A stretch of 64,000 nucleotides of DNA from Nannocystis sp. RBIL2. GTDB taxonomy: Bacteria; Myxococcota_A; Polyangia; Nannocystales; Nannocystaceae. This document shows, piece by piece, positions 17,230-25,736 of the stretch; position 1 is the first letter of the stretch, and each line of letters begins with the position of its first letter. A program made the position numbers and the translations under genes. The stretch is taken from assembly GCF_026626745.1 (NCBI RefSeq), contig NZ_JAPNJW010000002.1, positions 5,232,151 to 5,296,150 of the forward strand, given 5' to 3'. The notes under the pieces are model-generated. The model did not search any database. It saw only the letters and a program-made list of their open reading frames with translations, and was not told where the DNA came from.

Positions 17230-19298
17230 CCATGAATCGCCGCGAGTGGAGGTCGGACGGGCACGGGCGAGAGCGAGGATGCACCGTTCCCCACGCCCGA
17301 GCTGCCGTAAAGGTTGTTCCCCCAGCAGGTCACGGCTCCGCCTCCGAGGAGCGCGCACGTCCGGGCCATGACGGCGGAGACCTGGACGACGTTCTCCACG
17401 CCCGGAACGCGCAGCGGGGTCGCACTGCCGCGCTCCTCGGTCCCCTGACCGAGCTGGAACCACGAATTGTCACCCCAGCAGTGGACCCGTCCGTGGCTGT
17501 CGAGCGCACAGATGTGTTCGGAGCCGGCGCTCAGCTCGACGACATCGACGAGATCCATCGATCTGGCAGGCGCCAGGACGTCGTGCTCGAGTCGATCCGC
17601 ACACACCACGGTCCCTCGGATGTCGACCGCGCACACCTGGTGGTAGCTCACGGCGAGCCCAGTGACGAGGAAGGACGCGGAGAACCAATCTCGGTCTCCG
17701 GAGCGCCAATGCTCCCGGATTTGCCAGTACCCCGGGCGGGTCACCCCGTAAGCGATCGCCCCGAGGGCGTCCACCGCCAGCAGCTCCGTCCGCGGCAGCC
17801 GAAGCGATGCGGGGCCGAAGCCGCCCTGGTCTACGCCGAATGTACAAGTGGCGGCGCGATCGAGCGAGCGAAGACAAACGAGCGGGCGCATCGCGTTGCC
17901 GAGGATCTCCGTGATCGCCGTGTTCGGGCGCCGGATGTCCGCCCCGGGCTGCTCGCCCCAACAGCGTATGTCGCCCCCTCGGAGCTCGGCACACATGGTG
18001 CGGTTTCCGAACGGAAACAGGCGGAGCGCGGGTGGTAGCTCCGCGCGGACGGAGGGCGTCGCGTGCCATTGCCCCTCGGTTGAATCGTAATCCCGACCCC
18101 AACACGCGATCCGTCCCCCCGCCAGCAGCGCACAGGTACTGGTGAGGTTCCCGGCCAGCGCCACGGCATCGTCGAGCTCAGGGATCGCTGTCGGTTCCGC
18201 GAGCTCGTCGAGGACCTCGTACTGCCCGAGTTGCCCGGATGAGTTGTCGCCCCAACACCAGACCTGGCCGTCGACGTCGCGGATGCAAGCGTGGCCTTCG
18301 CCGACGGCCACGCTGGTGGCATGCGTCGTTCCCGGGATCGATCGCGGTCGCCCCGGCCGGCCCTTCTCATCCAGAGACCAGCAGGTGACCCCGCCGCGGC
18401 TCCGCAGCGCGCAGGCGAGTCCCTGACCCACGGCGACCGAAGTGGCATCCTCGACGTCCTCGACGCGCGACTCGGCCCACACGTCGCTGCAGGACTCCGG
18501 CGCGCGCCAGCAGGTGACGGAACCATCTCGGCGCGCCGCGCACAGGTGGTGGTCGCCCGCCAGCGCGACGACATCCTGCATCACGACGTGCGGCGCGATG
18601 GGACACTTCGGTGTCCAGCAGACGACGGCGCCAGCGCCGGTGAGGACACACGGACTTGCGAACGGGGGCTCGCCGCCGACGACGATCTGTCGGGCGTCCG
18701 GTACGACCTGCGGCGATCCCGTCAACTCCGCGCGGTCCCCGAGATCCCAGCGCCAGCAGGCCACGAGCCCGAGGATGCCCAGCATGCATCCGCCCTCCGA
18801 CGTGAGCGCGAAATCCTGGAGCGGACGCTCGTCGGGGTTGTCGACGCGCAGACCCGTGGGGTCACCGGGGGTATCGCAGCGCAGCCCCGCCCCCCCCGCC
18901 AGGGCGCAGCGACGATGCCCCTTGAGGGCCCACTTGCGGAGGTCGGGGTCATCGGTGACGCCGGCCCCGTACAGGAACTCGTGCTCACCCCAACAACGCG
19001 TGGTCGCGCCCTCGCGCGCACAGGCGGTTCGGCCTTCGGCGACGAGCGGGGCGCCGACGAGGTGTTCGACGAGAAGCACCAAGATGCCCGGGCTCGGCGA
19101 CGCCACCACGCGCCGAGGATACACCTCCGCGGGTCTCGTGCAGAACACTCCGCGCTCCCCGGAGACTGCGGGTCGGGCGAGCGCGAGCGCGACGCGAGCC
19201 GTGGCCGGCGCCACCTGTCCAGGCCGCGACGCGAATGCCCGCTCGCGTCGGCCGACCGTCGCATACTCCGAAAACATGCCCCAATGGACATGTCCCAA
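17184..19298 (-). CDS. Secreted RCC1-like repeat protein
   Basis: Up to 704 residues. Repeats of about 45-55 residues carry the RCC1 signature of myxobacterial surface proteins: CALxxxGxVxCWGxNxxGQLG (for example HACIRDVDGQVWCWGDNSSGQLGQ and HICALDSHGRVHCWGDNSWFQLGQ). The fold is a seven-bladed propeller; the paired Cys residues probably form disulfides, implying export. The true start is unclear: the first residues (MGHVHWGMF) are encoded by a dispersed palindrome, and no clean signal peptide is seen, so translation may begin at a later GTG. The C-terminal tail may be frameshifted. It lies 6 bases downstream of the NmrA-type gene on the same strand. Confidence 0.65.
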   Translation of the reverse strand: MGHVHWGMFSEYATVGRRERAFASRPGQVAPATARVALALARPAVSGERGVFCTRPAEVYPRRVVASPSPGILVLLVEHLVGAPLVAEGRTACAREGATTRCWGEHEFLYGAGVTDDPDLRKWALKGHRRCALAGGAGLRCDTPGDPTGLRVDNPDERPLQDFALTSEGGCMLGILGLVACWRWDLGDRAELTGSPQVVPDARQIVVGGEPPFASPCVLTGAGAVVCWTPKCPIAPHVVMQDVVALAGDHHLCAARRDGSVTCWRAPESCSDVWAESRVEDVEDATSVAVGQGLACALRSRGGVTCWSLDEKGRPGRPRSIPGTTHATSVAVGEGHACIRDVDGQVWCWGDNSSGQLGQYEVLDELAEPTAIPELDDAVALAGNLTSTCALLAGGRIACWGRDYDSTEGQWHATPSVRAELPPALRLFPFGNRTMCAELRGGDIRCWGEQPGADIRRPNTAITEILGNAMRPLVCLRSLDRAATCTFGVDQGGFGPASLRLPRTELLAVDALGAIAYGVTRPGYWQIREHWRSGDRDWFSASFLVTGLAVSYHQVCAVDIRGTVVCADRLEHDVLAPARSMDLVDVVELSAGSEHICALDSHGRVHCWGDNSWFQLGQGTEERGSATPLRVPGVENVVQVSAVMARTCALLGGGAVTCWGNNLYGSSGVGNGASSLSPVPVRPPLAAIHGTENSTAFVPSTPLK
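19273..19295. repeat. Dispersed palindromic element between RCC1 and NmrA-type genes
   Basis: ACATGCCCC and GGACATGTCC around AAT; it overlaps the annotated first codons of the RCC1-like gene. Confidence 0.6.
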
Positions 19299-19304
19299 AG
19301 AACC

Positions 19305-20126
19305 CTACGCAAACACCTCCGCGTGCTCGCGCACCCACGCCGCGAACGTCCGCGCCGGCCGGCCCGTCACCTGCTCGACCGTCGGCAGCACCGTGTACCC
19401 CGCCTCCGGCGGCTCCGTGCGCATCTTTAAAAACCAATCGACGTCGCTGTCGGCGAAGCCTGCCACGCGCCAGTTTGCGATCACCTCGTCGCGGCTCAGC
19501 TCGACGAACTGCAGCGGCCGGCCGAGCACTTCGCTCAAGATCTGCACCCGCTCCGGTGGTGTCAGCGCCTCGGGCCCCGTCAGCAAGTATTCCTGCCCCG
19601 CGTGTCCGTCGGTCGTCAACGCCGTCGCTGCCACCGCCGCGATGTCGGCCTCGTGGATCAGCGCGCTCTTCATCGCCGCGAAGCCCTCGCGGACGATCCC
19701 GTCCGTCCGGATCGCCTCCGCCCACTCGAGAGTGTTGGCCATGAACTCGACCGGCGCGAGGAAGGTCCACTCGAGCTCGCTCCTCGCCACCGCCTGCTCG
19801 AGCGGGCTGCGGCTCACGTCGCCCTTCAGCACCGTCACTCGCCGCACCCCGGCTTGCCGCGCCAGCGCCACGATCTCCTCCCCGTTGGTGAGCGGCGCGA
19901 ACTCGTCGCCGTGGAACGTGATCAGGTGCAGCGCCTCGGCCCCGGCGAACACCCCTTGAAGACTGTCGCTCGCTCCGAGGTCCCCGCTCACCACCTCGAC
20001 TCCGGCCGGCAGTCGGGCCCGCCGCGGATCGCGGGTCAGCGCACGGACGCGGTGGCCCGCCGCCAGCAGCGCCTCCACCAGAGGACGGCCGACCTTGCCG
20101 GTCGCGCCGGTCACGACGATGTGCAT
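19305..20126 (-). CDS. NmrA-type NAD(P)-binding oxidoreductase
   Basis: 273 residues with an N-terminal Rossmann fold: MHIVVTGATGKVGRPLVEAL holds the GxxGxxG dinucleotide motif, and RALTRDP is typical of NADP-preferring atypical SDRs. The TVLKGDVSRSP and WTFLAPVEFMAN segments occupy the usual substrate region of NmrA/QOR2-like proteins, which lack the classical Tyr-x-x-x-Lys. Members are NAD(P)H sensors or quinone reductases. GGGGAGG lies about 5 bases before ATG 20126. It is divergent from a TetR regulator, which probably controls it in response to a small ligand. Confidence 0.8.
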   Translation of the reverse strand: MHIVVTGATGKVGRPLVEALLAAGHRVRALTRDPRRARLPAGVEVVSGDLGASDSLQGVFAGAEALHLITFHGDEFAPLTNGEEIVALARQAGVRRVTVLKGDVSRSPLEQAVARSELEWTFLAPVEFMANTLEWAEAIRTDGIVREGFAAMKSALIHEADIAAVAATALTTDGHAGQEYLLTGPEALTPPERVQILSEVLGRPLQFVELSRDEVIANWRVAGFADSDVDWFLKMRTEPPEAGYTVLPTVEQVTGRPARTFAAWVREHAEVFA

Positions 20127-20215
20127 TCAAACCTCCCCAAGCGCGAACGCGGGCCCGCACCCGGCGGCATCGGCTACGATGACCGCCGCGGGGCAACTCG
20201 CCGTTCGTCGTACAA

Positions 20216-20233
20216 AGTTTTTATTCTTAAACT
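20216..20233. promoter_or_regulatory. Possible TetR operator in the divergent promoter region
   Basis: Inverted repeat AGTTT, 8 nt, AAACT at 20216-20233, inside an AT-rich stretch (about 20210-20275) that contrasts with the surrounding DNA and must hold the promoters of both divergent genes. Arm length is short, so this is a candidate only. Confidence 0.3.
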
Positions 20234-20289
20234 CCGTCCACCGCAAATAGTTTTTTCCCATTTAATAATCAGCCCCGACTCGAGAGCCC

Positions 20290-21057
20290 ATGAGCGACGA
20301 CATCTCCGGCCGCGGCGACCCGCGCAAGACCCTCGAGCTGCTGTGGGGCCGGGCGCCTCGCTCCTCGCGCGGGCCCAAGGCCCGGCTCACCGTCGCCGAC
20401 GTGGTCGCCGCCGCGATCGCCCTGGTCGACGCCGAGGGGCTCGCTGCGCTGACGACCCGGCGGGTGGCCGAGGACCTCGGCGTGTCGCCGATGTCGCTCT
20501 ACACCTACGTGCCCGGCAAGCCCGAGCTGATCGACCTGATGCTGGACGCGCTGATGGGGGAGATCCGCGCGCCCACCGGCACGACCTGGCGCGAGCGAGT
20601 GAGCGACGTGGCGCGCCAGAACTGGGCCCTCGTCCTGCGCCACCCGTGGATGGTCGAGGTCGTCACGCACCGCCCCGTCCTCGGCCCCAACTCGATCGCC
20701 AAGTACCACCTCGAGCTGTCCGCCCTCGAGGGCATCGGCCTCGACGACCTCGAGATGGACCGCGCCCTCACCCTCGTCCTCGACTACGTCGCCGGCGCCG
20801 TGCGCGGGGCCGCCCGCGAGCGCACCGTCAAGGAGCGCACCGGTATGACCGACCGCGAGTGGTGGGCCCAGGTCGGCCCCTTCCTCGCCGAGGTCTTCGA
20901 CACCGAGCGCTTCCCGATCGCCGCCCGCGTCGGCCAGGTCGCCGGCGAGACCTACGGCGCCCACGACCCCGCCGGCGCCTTCGCCTTCGGCCTCGAGCGC
21001 GTCCTCGATGGCCTCGAGCTGCTGGTCACCCGCAAGTCCCGCCGCCCCGCCTCGTGA
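20290..21057 (+). CDS. TetR-family transcriptional regulator
   Basis: 255 residues. The helix-turn-helix region at about 38-85 reads LTVADVVAAAIALVDAEGLAALTTRRVAEDLGVSPMSLYTYVPGKPELIDLMLDAL, the classical TetR N-terminal domain; the remaining 170 residues resemble the TetR_C_1 ligand-binding domain (WMVEVVTHRPVLGPN...). A short N-terminal extension (DPRKTLELLWGRAP) is common in this subgroup. It is divergent from the NmrA-type reductase with a 163-base AT-rich spacer, so it likely represses that gene and itself. A palindrome follows 8 bases after its stop. Confidence 0.88.
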   Translation: MSDDISGRGDPRKTLELLWGRAPRSSRGPKARLTVADVVAAAIALVDAEGLAALTTRRVAEDLGVSPMSLYTYVPGKPELIDLMLDALMGEIRAPTGTTWRERVSDVARQNWALVLRHPWMVEVVTHRPVLGPNSIAKYHLELSALEGIGLDDLEMDRALTLVLDYVAGAVRGAARERTVKERTGMTDREWWAQVGPFLAEVFDTERFPIAARVGQVAGETYGAHDPAGAFAFGLERVLDGLELLVTRKSRRPAS

Positions 21058-21373
21058 TCCCGCCAGCTGTCCCGAGAGACAGCCGCCGCGACACCCTCGG
21101 CGAGGATCGCGGCGACCGCCGAACCACCAGGGCCGACGAACATCGCCGCCGCCGATCCCCCGGACCTGCGCACGGCGATCGCCGCCGAGCTCGCCGCCCG
21201 CGCCCCGGAGCATCACCCGCGGCGAGCGCCGGGCCTGGCCTGCGACGCCCCGCGCACGCGCCCCCCGCATCGCCCGCCGATGCGACCGCCACCCCGCTGC
21301 GGCCCTGGGGATACGGCCGCGCGCGCATCGCCTCGACGGGCCAGGCGCCTCCTGGCATAGTCCCCGGCGCGCC
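21058..21373. other. Gap of about 316 bases with one palindrome
   Basis: GCTGTC/GACAGC arms at 21066-21083 form a dispersed-family palindrome just after the tetR-like stop. Nothing else recognisable; the long upstream frame into the amidohydrolase-like gene is Pro/Arg-rich and not credible as protein. Confidence 0.5.
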
Positions 21374-22483
21374 ATGGCTCCCACTTACGACCTCCTCGTG
21401 CGCGGCGGGACCTGCGCGCTCCACGGCGTCACCACCTCCTGCGACCTGGGGATCACCGGGGGCCGGATCGCCGCGATCGGCGACCTCGCCGGGGCCGAGG
21501 CCGAGCGCGAGATCGACGCGCGCCACCTCCACGTCCTGCCCGGCGTGCTCGACACCGGTGGCTACCTGCGCGACGAGGGCGGCAGCGCCCAGCTGCTCGC
21601 CGGCGTCACCGCCGTGTTCGACGCTCACCCGCACCCGACCACCGCCGCCGGCCTCGAGGACAAGCTCTCGCGCGCGCGCGGCCGCGCCCACTGCGACTAC
21701 GCCTTCTTCATCGCCGCCGCCACCGACCACCTCGACGACCTCGACCGGCTCGAGCGGCTGCCGGGCTGCAGCGGCGTCGTCCTCTCGCTCGGCACCGACG
21801 ACGAGCCGCTGCACCGGGCCCTCTTCTGCGGCCAGCGGCGGGTCACCGTCTCGTGCGAGCCCGACCCGCACCCCGAGCCGGTCGCCGCCGGCGCCGCCGT
21901 CGACCTCTACCGCGACGAGGGCGACGCCGCGCGCGCCCTCCAGCGCTTCCTCAACATGGCCAAACGGGCAGGTCGGCGCGTCCACGCCTCCAACGTCGAC
22001 GGCGACGAGGCCCTCGCCCTGCTGATGCAGCACCGCGAGCTCGCCACCGTCGGCCTCGCCGCCGCCGACCTCGACCTCACCGGTCCCGGCGCGGGCGCGC
22101 TGTGGCGGGCGCTCGCCGGCGGCCTCGTCGACGCCCTCGGCTCCGGCCCCGAGCCCGGGCCCGGCGGCCCGCTCCTGCCGACCATGCTCGGCCACGTCCA
22201 CGCCGGCCGCCTCGGCCTCCCGCAGCTCGTCGAGCTGCTGTCCTCCGGGCCAGCCCGGATCTACAACGTCGCTCGCAAGGGCCGGATCGCGCTCGGCTAC
22301 GACGCCGACCTCGTGCTCGTCGACCTCGACGCCGAGCACACCCACGCCGGCGTCCGCTACCACGGCTGGCCGATCGCCACCGTCCTGCGCGGCGAGCTCG
22401 TGGCCCGCGACGGCCGCGTCGTCGCCACCCCCGGCGGCGCGCCCGTGCGCTTCTCCGACACCCTGCGCATGGTCGTCCTGTAG
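21374..22483 (+). CDS. Dihydroorotase-like amidohydrolase lacking metal ligands
   Basis: 369 residues from ATG 21374. The fold follows dihydroorotase/allantoinase: DLLVRGGTC..., ITGGRIAAIGDL, ARHLHVLPGVLDTGGYLRDEG, and the C-terminal GRIALGYDADLVLVDLDAEH. The active site is degraded. The canonical Asp-x-His-x-His-x-Arg reads DTGGYLRDEG (residues 60-69), with both His lost; the Lys-bearing strand reads GVVLSLGT; and the TDHAPH motif is replaced by GSGPEPGPG at about 255-263. It is therefore probably non-catalytic, like the PyrC' subunits that support aspartate transcarbamoylase in some proteobacteria. No pyrB lies nearby, so the partner is unknown. Confidence 0.75.
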   Translation: MAPTYDLLVRGGTCALHGVTTSCDLGITGGRIAAIGDLAGAEAEREIDARHLHVLPGVLDTGGYLRDEGGSAQLLAGVTAVFDAHPHPTTAAGLEDKLSRARGRAHCDYAFFIAAATDHLDDLDRLERLPGCSGVVLSLGTDDEPLHRALFCGQRRVTVSCEPDPHPEPVAAGAAVDLYRDEGDAARALQRFLNMAKRAGRRVHASNVDGDEALALLMQHRELATVGLAAADLDLTGPGAGALWRALAGGLVDALGSGPEPGPGGPLLPTMLGHVHAGRLGLPQLVELLSSGPARIYNVARKGRIALGYDADLVLVDLDAEHTHAGVRYHGWPIATVLRGELVARDGRVVATPGGAPVRFSDTLRMVVL

Positions 22484-22839
22484 CGACCTGTCCCGCGGGA
22501 CAGCCTGTCCTCCGGGCCATGTGCGCCGCCGCGCCGCGACCCGCCGCGCTCGCCGCTCCGTCTCCCCTCGCCGGCCTTCGCAGATGTCCCGAAGGACACG
22601 CGCGCCGCCGCGCTCCCTCGCGTCGCGCGCGACCTGCCCCGAAGTACAGGTCATCGCCGTCGCCGCACGCACCTGTCTGCAAAGACAGCCAGTGATTCTT
22701 CCGGAAGACGTCGCCACGGCCTGCGAGCTCGCGGGTCGGGGCTGCCACGAGCAGCCGCCTTCGCACCATCCGCGTCGATCGCCCGGCCGCGCGCCGGCGA
22801 GCCCGCGGCTGCAGGGCTTTGCTGTAGAGTCCCGCAGAT
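22484..22839. repeat. Gap filled with at least four dispersed palindromes
   Basis: Perfect 16-bp palindrome CTGTCCCG/CGGGACAG at 22488-22503, five bases after the stop, followed by CCTGTCC...GGGCCATG; TGTCC/GGACA at 22585-22598; ACCTG/CAGGT at 22632-22651; CTGTCT/AGACAG at 22673-22688. No gene is seen in this 356-base stretch. Confidence 0.7.
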
Positions 22840-25335
22840 ATGCGGACACGGCGACTGACTTGGGTGGGGATGTGGAGCATCGCGGCGGCGGCTGCCGCCG
22901 GCTGCAGCGACGACGGCACGGCTGCGACGGACAACACGACGGGAGGCATCCTCCCGACCGCGTCGACGACCGACGGGGCGACCGACGGCACCGCGAGCAC
23001 CACCGCGACGCCGCCCACGAGCACCACCGAGGGCGGCAGCGACAGCGACAACGACAGCGAGTCGACCGTCGCGCCGACCAGCACCACGGCGACCTCGAGC
23101 ACCACCGACCCGGTCGTCACCAGCACCACCGTCGACACCGAGACCACCGACGGCTGCGACTGTCCGGCCAACTTCAAGTGCAAGTACGACACCTGCATCC
23201 CGGACCTCGGCACCTGCACCACCCACGACGACTGCCCGGGTGACTCCTACTGCGACCCCGACGGCGAGTGCATCCCGTACGGCGTGCCGGCCGACGTCAT
23301 CAACGACCCCGAGTGTCAGAAGGACAACATCCCCGAGGGCATCACCCCGGTGGTGCAGTGCGAGTGGAGCGCGGTCGCCGACCCGGCCAACGACCCGACC
23401 AAGAACTCGACGTACATCTACACCACGCCGATGGTCGCCGACCTCAACCTCGACAACGACCCGGACAAGCTGCAGCCCTCGATCATCGTCAACACCTTCG
23501 CCACGATCGGCAACATGGGCCGGATCGGCACCCTGCGGATCTTCGACGGCCGCACCTGCGAGCTGCAGCTGCAGGCCGGCGGCGCCGACGAGCCCGACGA
23601 CTCCAACCGCCCCGGCTACTCGGCGCACTGGGCCATCGCCGACCTCGACAACGACGTCCCGCAGGGCGGCCGGCCGGAGCTCATCGGCTACCACCGCGTC
23701 ACCAGCAACAACGACAGCGGCCCGCTCAACCTCTACGCCTTCCGCATCGTCGACGACGGCGACACGCCCAAGCTCGAGCGCATGTGGTACGGCCGCAACT
23801 GCGAGACCGACACGCTCCTCACCTTCTCGGGCGCCGGCTCCACCAACGGCCCGAGCGTGCACGACCTCGACGGCGACGAGTTCCCCGAGATCATCGTCGG
23901 CGACCAGGTGTTCGACCGCGACGGCTGCATCCTCACCACCTGGAACGCCAGCGGCGCCAACCACATGCCGGTGATCGCCGACGTCGACCTCGACGGTCAG
24001 ATGGACTTCGTCAACCACCGCCGCGTCGCCGGCTGGGACCCCATGACCGGCGAGTGGGTCGACAAGCCGTGGTTCATGCCCGCCAACCAGCCCGGCGGCT
24101 TCCTCGCGGTCGCCAACGTCGGCCTCTACTCGGTGGTCGACGGCGTCGACTTCGAGCAGGTCCCCGAGGTCGTCGTGCTGTCGGTCAGCAACAGCATCGG
24201 CCGCCTGCGGATCCAGAGCCTCACCGGCGAGACGAAGTGGGGCCCGATCCAGCTGTACGCCAAGGCGAACGAGACGATCGGCCAGGGCGGCCCGGTCACG
24301 ATCAGCGACTTCGACGGCGACGGCCAGGTCGAGTTCGCCACCGCCGCGGCCACCTACTACGCCGTCTACGACCCCGACTGCGTCGCCGCGCTCAACGGTG
24401 ACAGCCCGACCGAGCGCCCCGGGGGCAAGTGCGAGCGCTCGCCGGCGCAGCAGGCCAAGAACCTGCCCGACGGCGTGCTGTGGGTCCAGCCCTCGCAGGA
24501 CCTGTCGTCGAACATCACCGGCTCGTCGATCTTCGACTTCAACGGCGACGGCGCGGCCGAGGCCGTCTACCGCGACGAGTGTTACCTGCGCGTCTACGAC
24601 GGCAAGAGCGGCGACGTCCTGTTCAGCGCCCCGGCCTCGTCGGGCACCGGCAACGAGTACCCGGTGATCGCCGACGTCGACGGCGACTTCGCCACCGAGA
24701 TCGTCGTCCCGCGCACCAGCTTCAACAGCTGCCCGGCGATGGACCCGCTGTTCCCGATGGCGCCGAAGTTCGTGTCGCGCCCCGGCTTCGTCGTCTACCG
24801 CGACCCGCTCGACCGCTGGGCCAACTCGCGGCCGATCTGGAACCAGTATCAGTACTCGATCACCCACGTCACCGACGACGCCCGCGTCCCGCCCGCCGGC
24901 ACCTTCGTCAACAACTGGCAGACGGAGGGCCTCAACAACTTCCGCCAGAACGACCAGGGCAGCACCGGCAAGCTCAACATCGCCGACCTCACCGTCGAGC
25001 TGACCGACCTCGGCACCCTGTGCCAGAACCAGGGCGGCACCATCGACCTCCAGGCCGAGGTGTGCAACCGCGGCACCAATCCGGTCCAGGACGGCGTGGT
25101 CGTCCAGTTCCTCGAGACCACCGACCCCAACCAGCCCGTCGACCAGGCCGCCGTCGTCTGCGAGGCCGTCACCACCAAGCTGCTCGCCCCCGGCGAGTGC
25201 GAGACCGTGACGTGCACCGCCGACCTCCAGGGCGGCGGCACCGTCTACGTCGACGTCGACCCGGCCGACAAGATCGCCGACTGCCACCCCGGCAACAACC
25301 TCGGCGCCGACGCCCTCGACATCTGCCCGGGCTGA
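22840..25335 (+). CDS. Secreted lipoprotein with FG-GAP/VCBS repeats and CARDB-like end
   Basis: 831 residues. The lipoprotein signal ends in AAAGC (Cys22), followed by a Ser/Thr/Asp linker to about residue 105 and a Cys-rich segment (CDCPANFKCKYDTCIPDLGTC...DDCPGDSYCDPDGEC). The main body has FG-GAP/VCBS-type calcium-binding loops: ADLNLDNDPD, HDLDGDEFPEI, ADVDLDGQMDF, SDFDGDGQVEF, FDFNGDGAAEA, ADVDGDFATEI. The last 110 residues (VCNRGTNPVQDGVVVQF...) resemble a CARDB adhesion module. A surface adhesin or binding protein is likely. An AT-rich hairpin follows the stop. Confidence 0.8.
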   Translation: MRTRRLTWVGMWSIAAAAAAGCSDDGTAATDNTTGGILPTASTTDGATDGTASTTATPPTSTTEGGSDSDNDSESTVAPTSTTATSSTTDPVVTSTTVDTETTDGCDCPANFKCKYDTCIPDLGTCTTHDDCPGDSYCDPDGECIPYGVPADVINDPECQKDNIPEGITPVVQCEWSAVADPANDPTKNSTYIYTTPMVADLNLDNDPDKLQPSIIVNTFATIGNMGRIGTLRIFDGRTCELQLQAGGADEPDDSNRPGYSAHWAIADLDNDVPQGGRPELIGYHRVTSNNDSGPLNLYAFRIVDDGDTPKLERMWYGRNCETDTLLTFSGAGSTNGPSVHDLDGDEFPEIIVGDQVFDRDGCILTTWNASGANHMPVIADVDLDGQMDFVNHRRVAGWDPMTGEWVDKPWFMPANQPGGFLAVANVGLYSVVDGVDFEQVPEVVVLSVSNSIGRLRIQSLTGETKWGPIQLYAKANETIGQGGPVTISDFDGDGQVEFATAAATYYAVYDPDCVAALNGDSPTERPGGKCERSPAQQAKNLPDGVLWVQPSQDLSSNITGSSIFDFNGDGAAEAVYRDECYLRVYDGKSGDVLFSAPASSGTGNEYPVIADVDGDFATEIVVPRTSFNSCPAMDPLFPMAPKFVSRPGFVVYRDPLDRWANSRPIWNQYQYSITHVTDDARVPPAGTFVNNWQTEGLNNFRQNDQGSTGKLNIADLTVELTDLGTLCQNQGGTIDLQAEVCNRGTNPVQDGVVVQFLETTDPNQPVDQAAVVCEAVTTKLLAPGECETVTCTADLQGGGTVYVDVDPADKIADCHPGNNLGADALDICPG

Positions 25336-25736
25336 TCCGCTGATTCTCTAAAAAAGAAAATCACCTGTCCGAGGGGCCACGCCGGCGCGCCGGCGCGGCT
25401 CCTCGTCGCGAGGCCGTCATGGACGCGGATCACCTGCCCCGAAGGACATCCCACCAGGCGCCCTCCGGGCATTGAAAACATGTCCCGAAGGACATCCATC
25501 GCAACGCGGCCGCCTGCCGTCCACCTCTCACCTGCCCCGGGCGACATCTCTGCATACACCGCAGCGGCCCGCCCCACACCGCCCCGGCGCTGCGCGCCCG
25601 CCATGACCTGTCCTCCGAGACATCCTGCGCAAACCGCCCGCGAACCCGCTCACAGGTGTATCTCACGCGTGGTGCGCAAACGAGCGCACAGGCCGACGTG
25701 GCTCCGACGTGACCGCTGCAGTATCCTCAGGCCCGC
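25336..25736. repeat. Gap with five dispersed palindromic elements
   Basis: Elements start near 25365 (CCTGTCC...GGGCCAC), 25431 (CCTGCCCCGAAGGACATCC), 25480 (perfect ATGTCC/GGACAT with loop CGAA), 25529 (CCTGCCC...GACATC) and 25605 (CCTGTCC...GAGACATCC), spaced about 50-75 bases. They form a loose array, all in the same orientation. No gene is seen in this 401-base stretch. Confidence 0.65.
25341..25363 (+). terminator. AT-rich hairpin after the FG-GAP lipoprotein
   Basis: Arms TGATTCTCT and AGAAAATCA (8 of 9 pairs) with loop AAAAA, 5 bases after the stop. Unusual AT-richness here suggests selection for a 3'-end structure, although the stem is weak. Confidence 0.4.

Noticed and set aside
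22484..22839. CRISPR array
   Set aside because: The repeated units are short palindromes with variable sequence and irregular spacing; there is no constant repeat of 25-40 bp and no cas gene in the window. The same applies to 25336-25736 and 856-1076.
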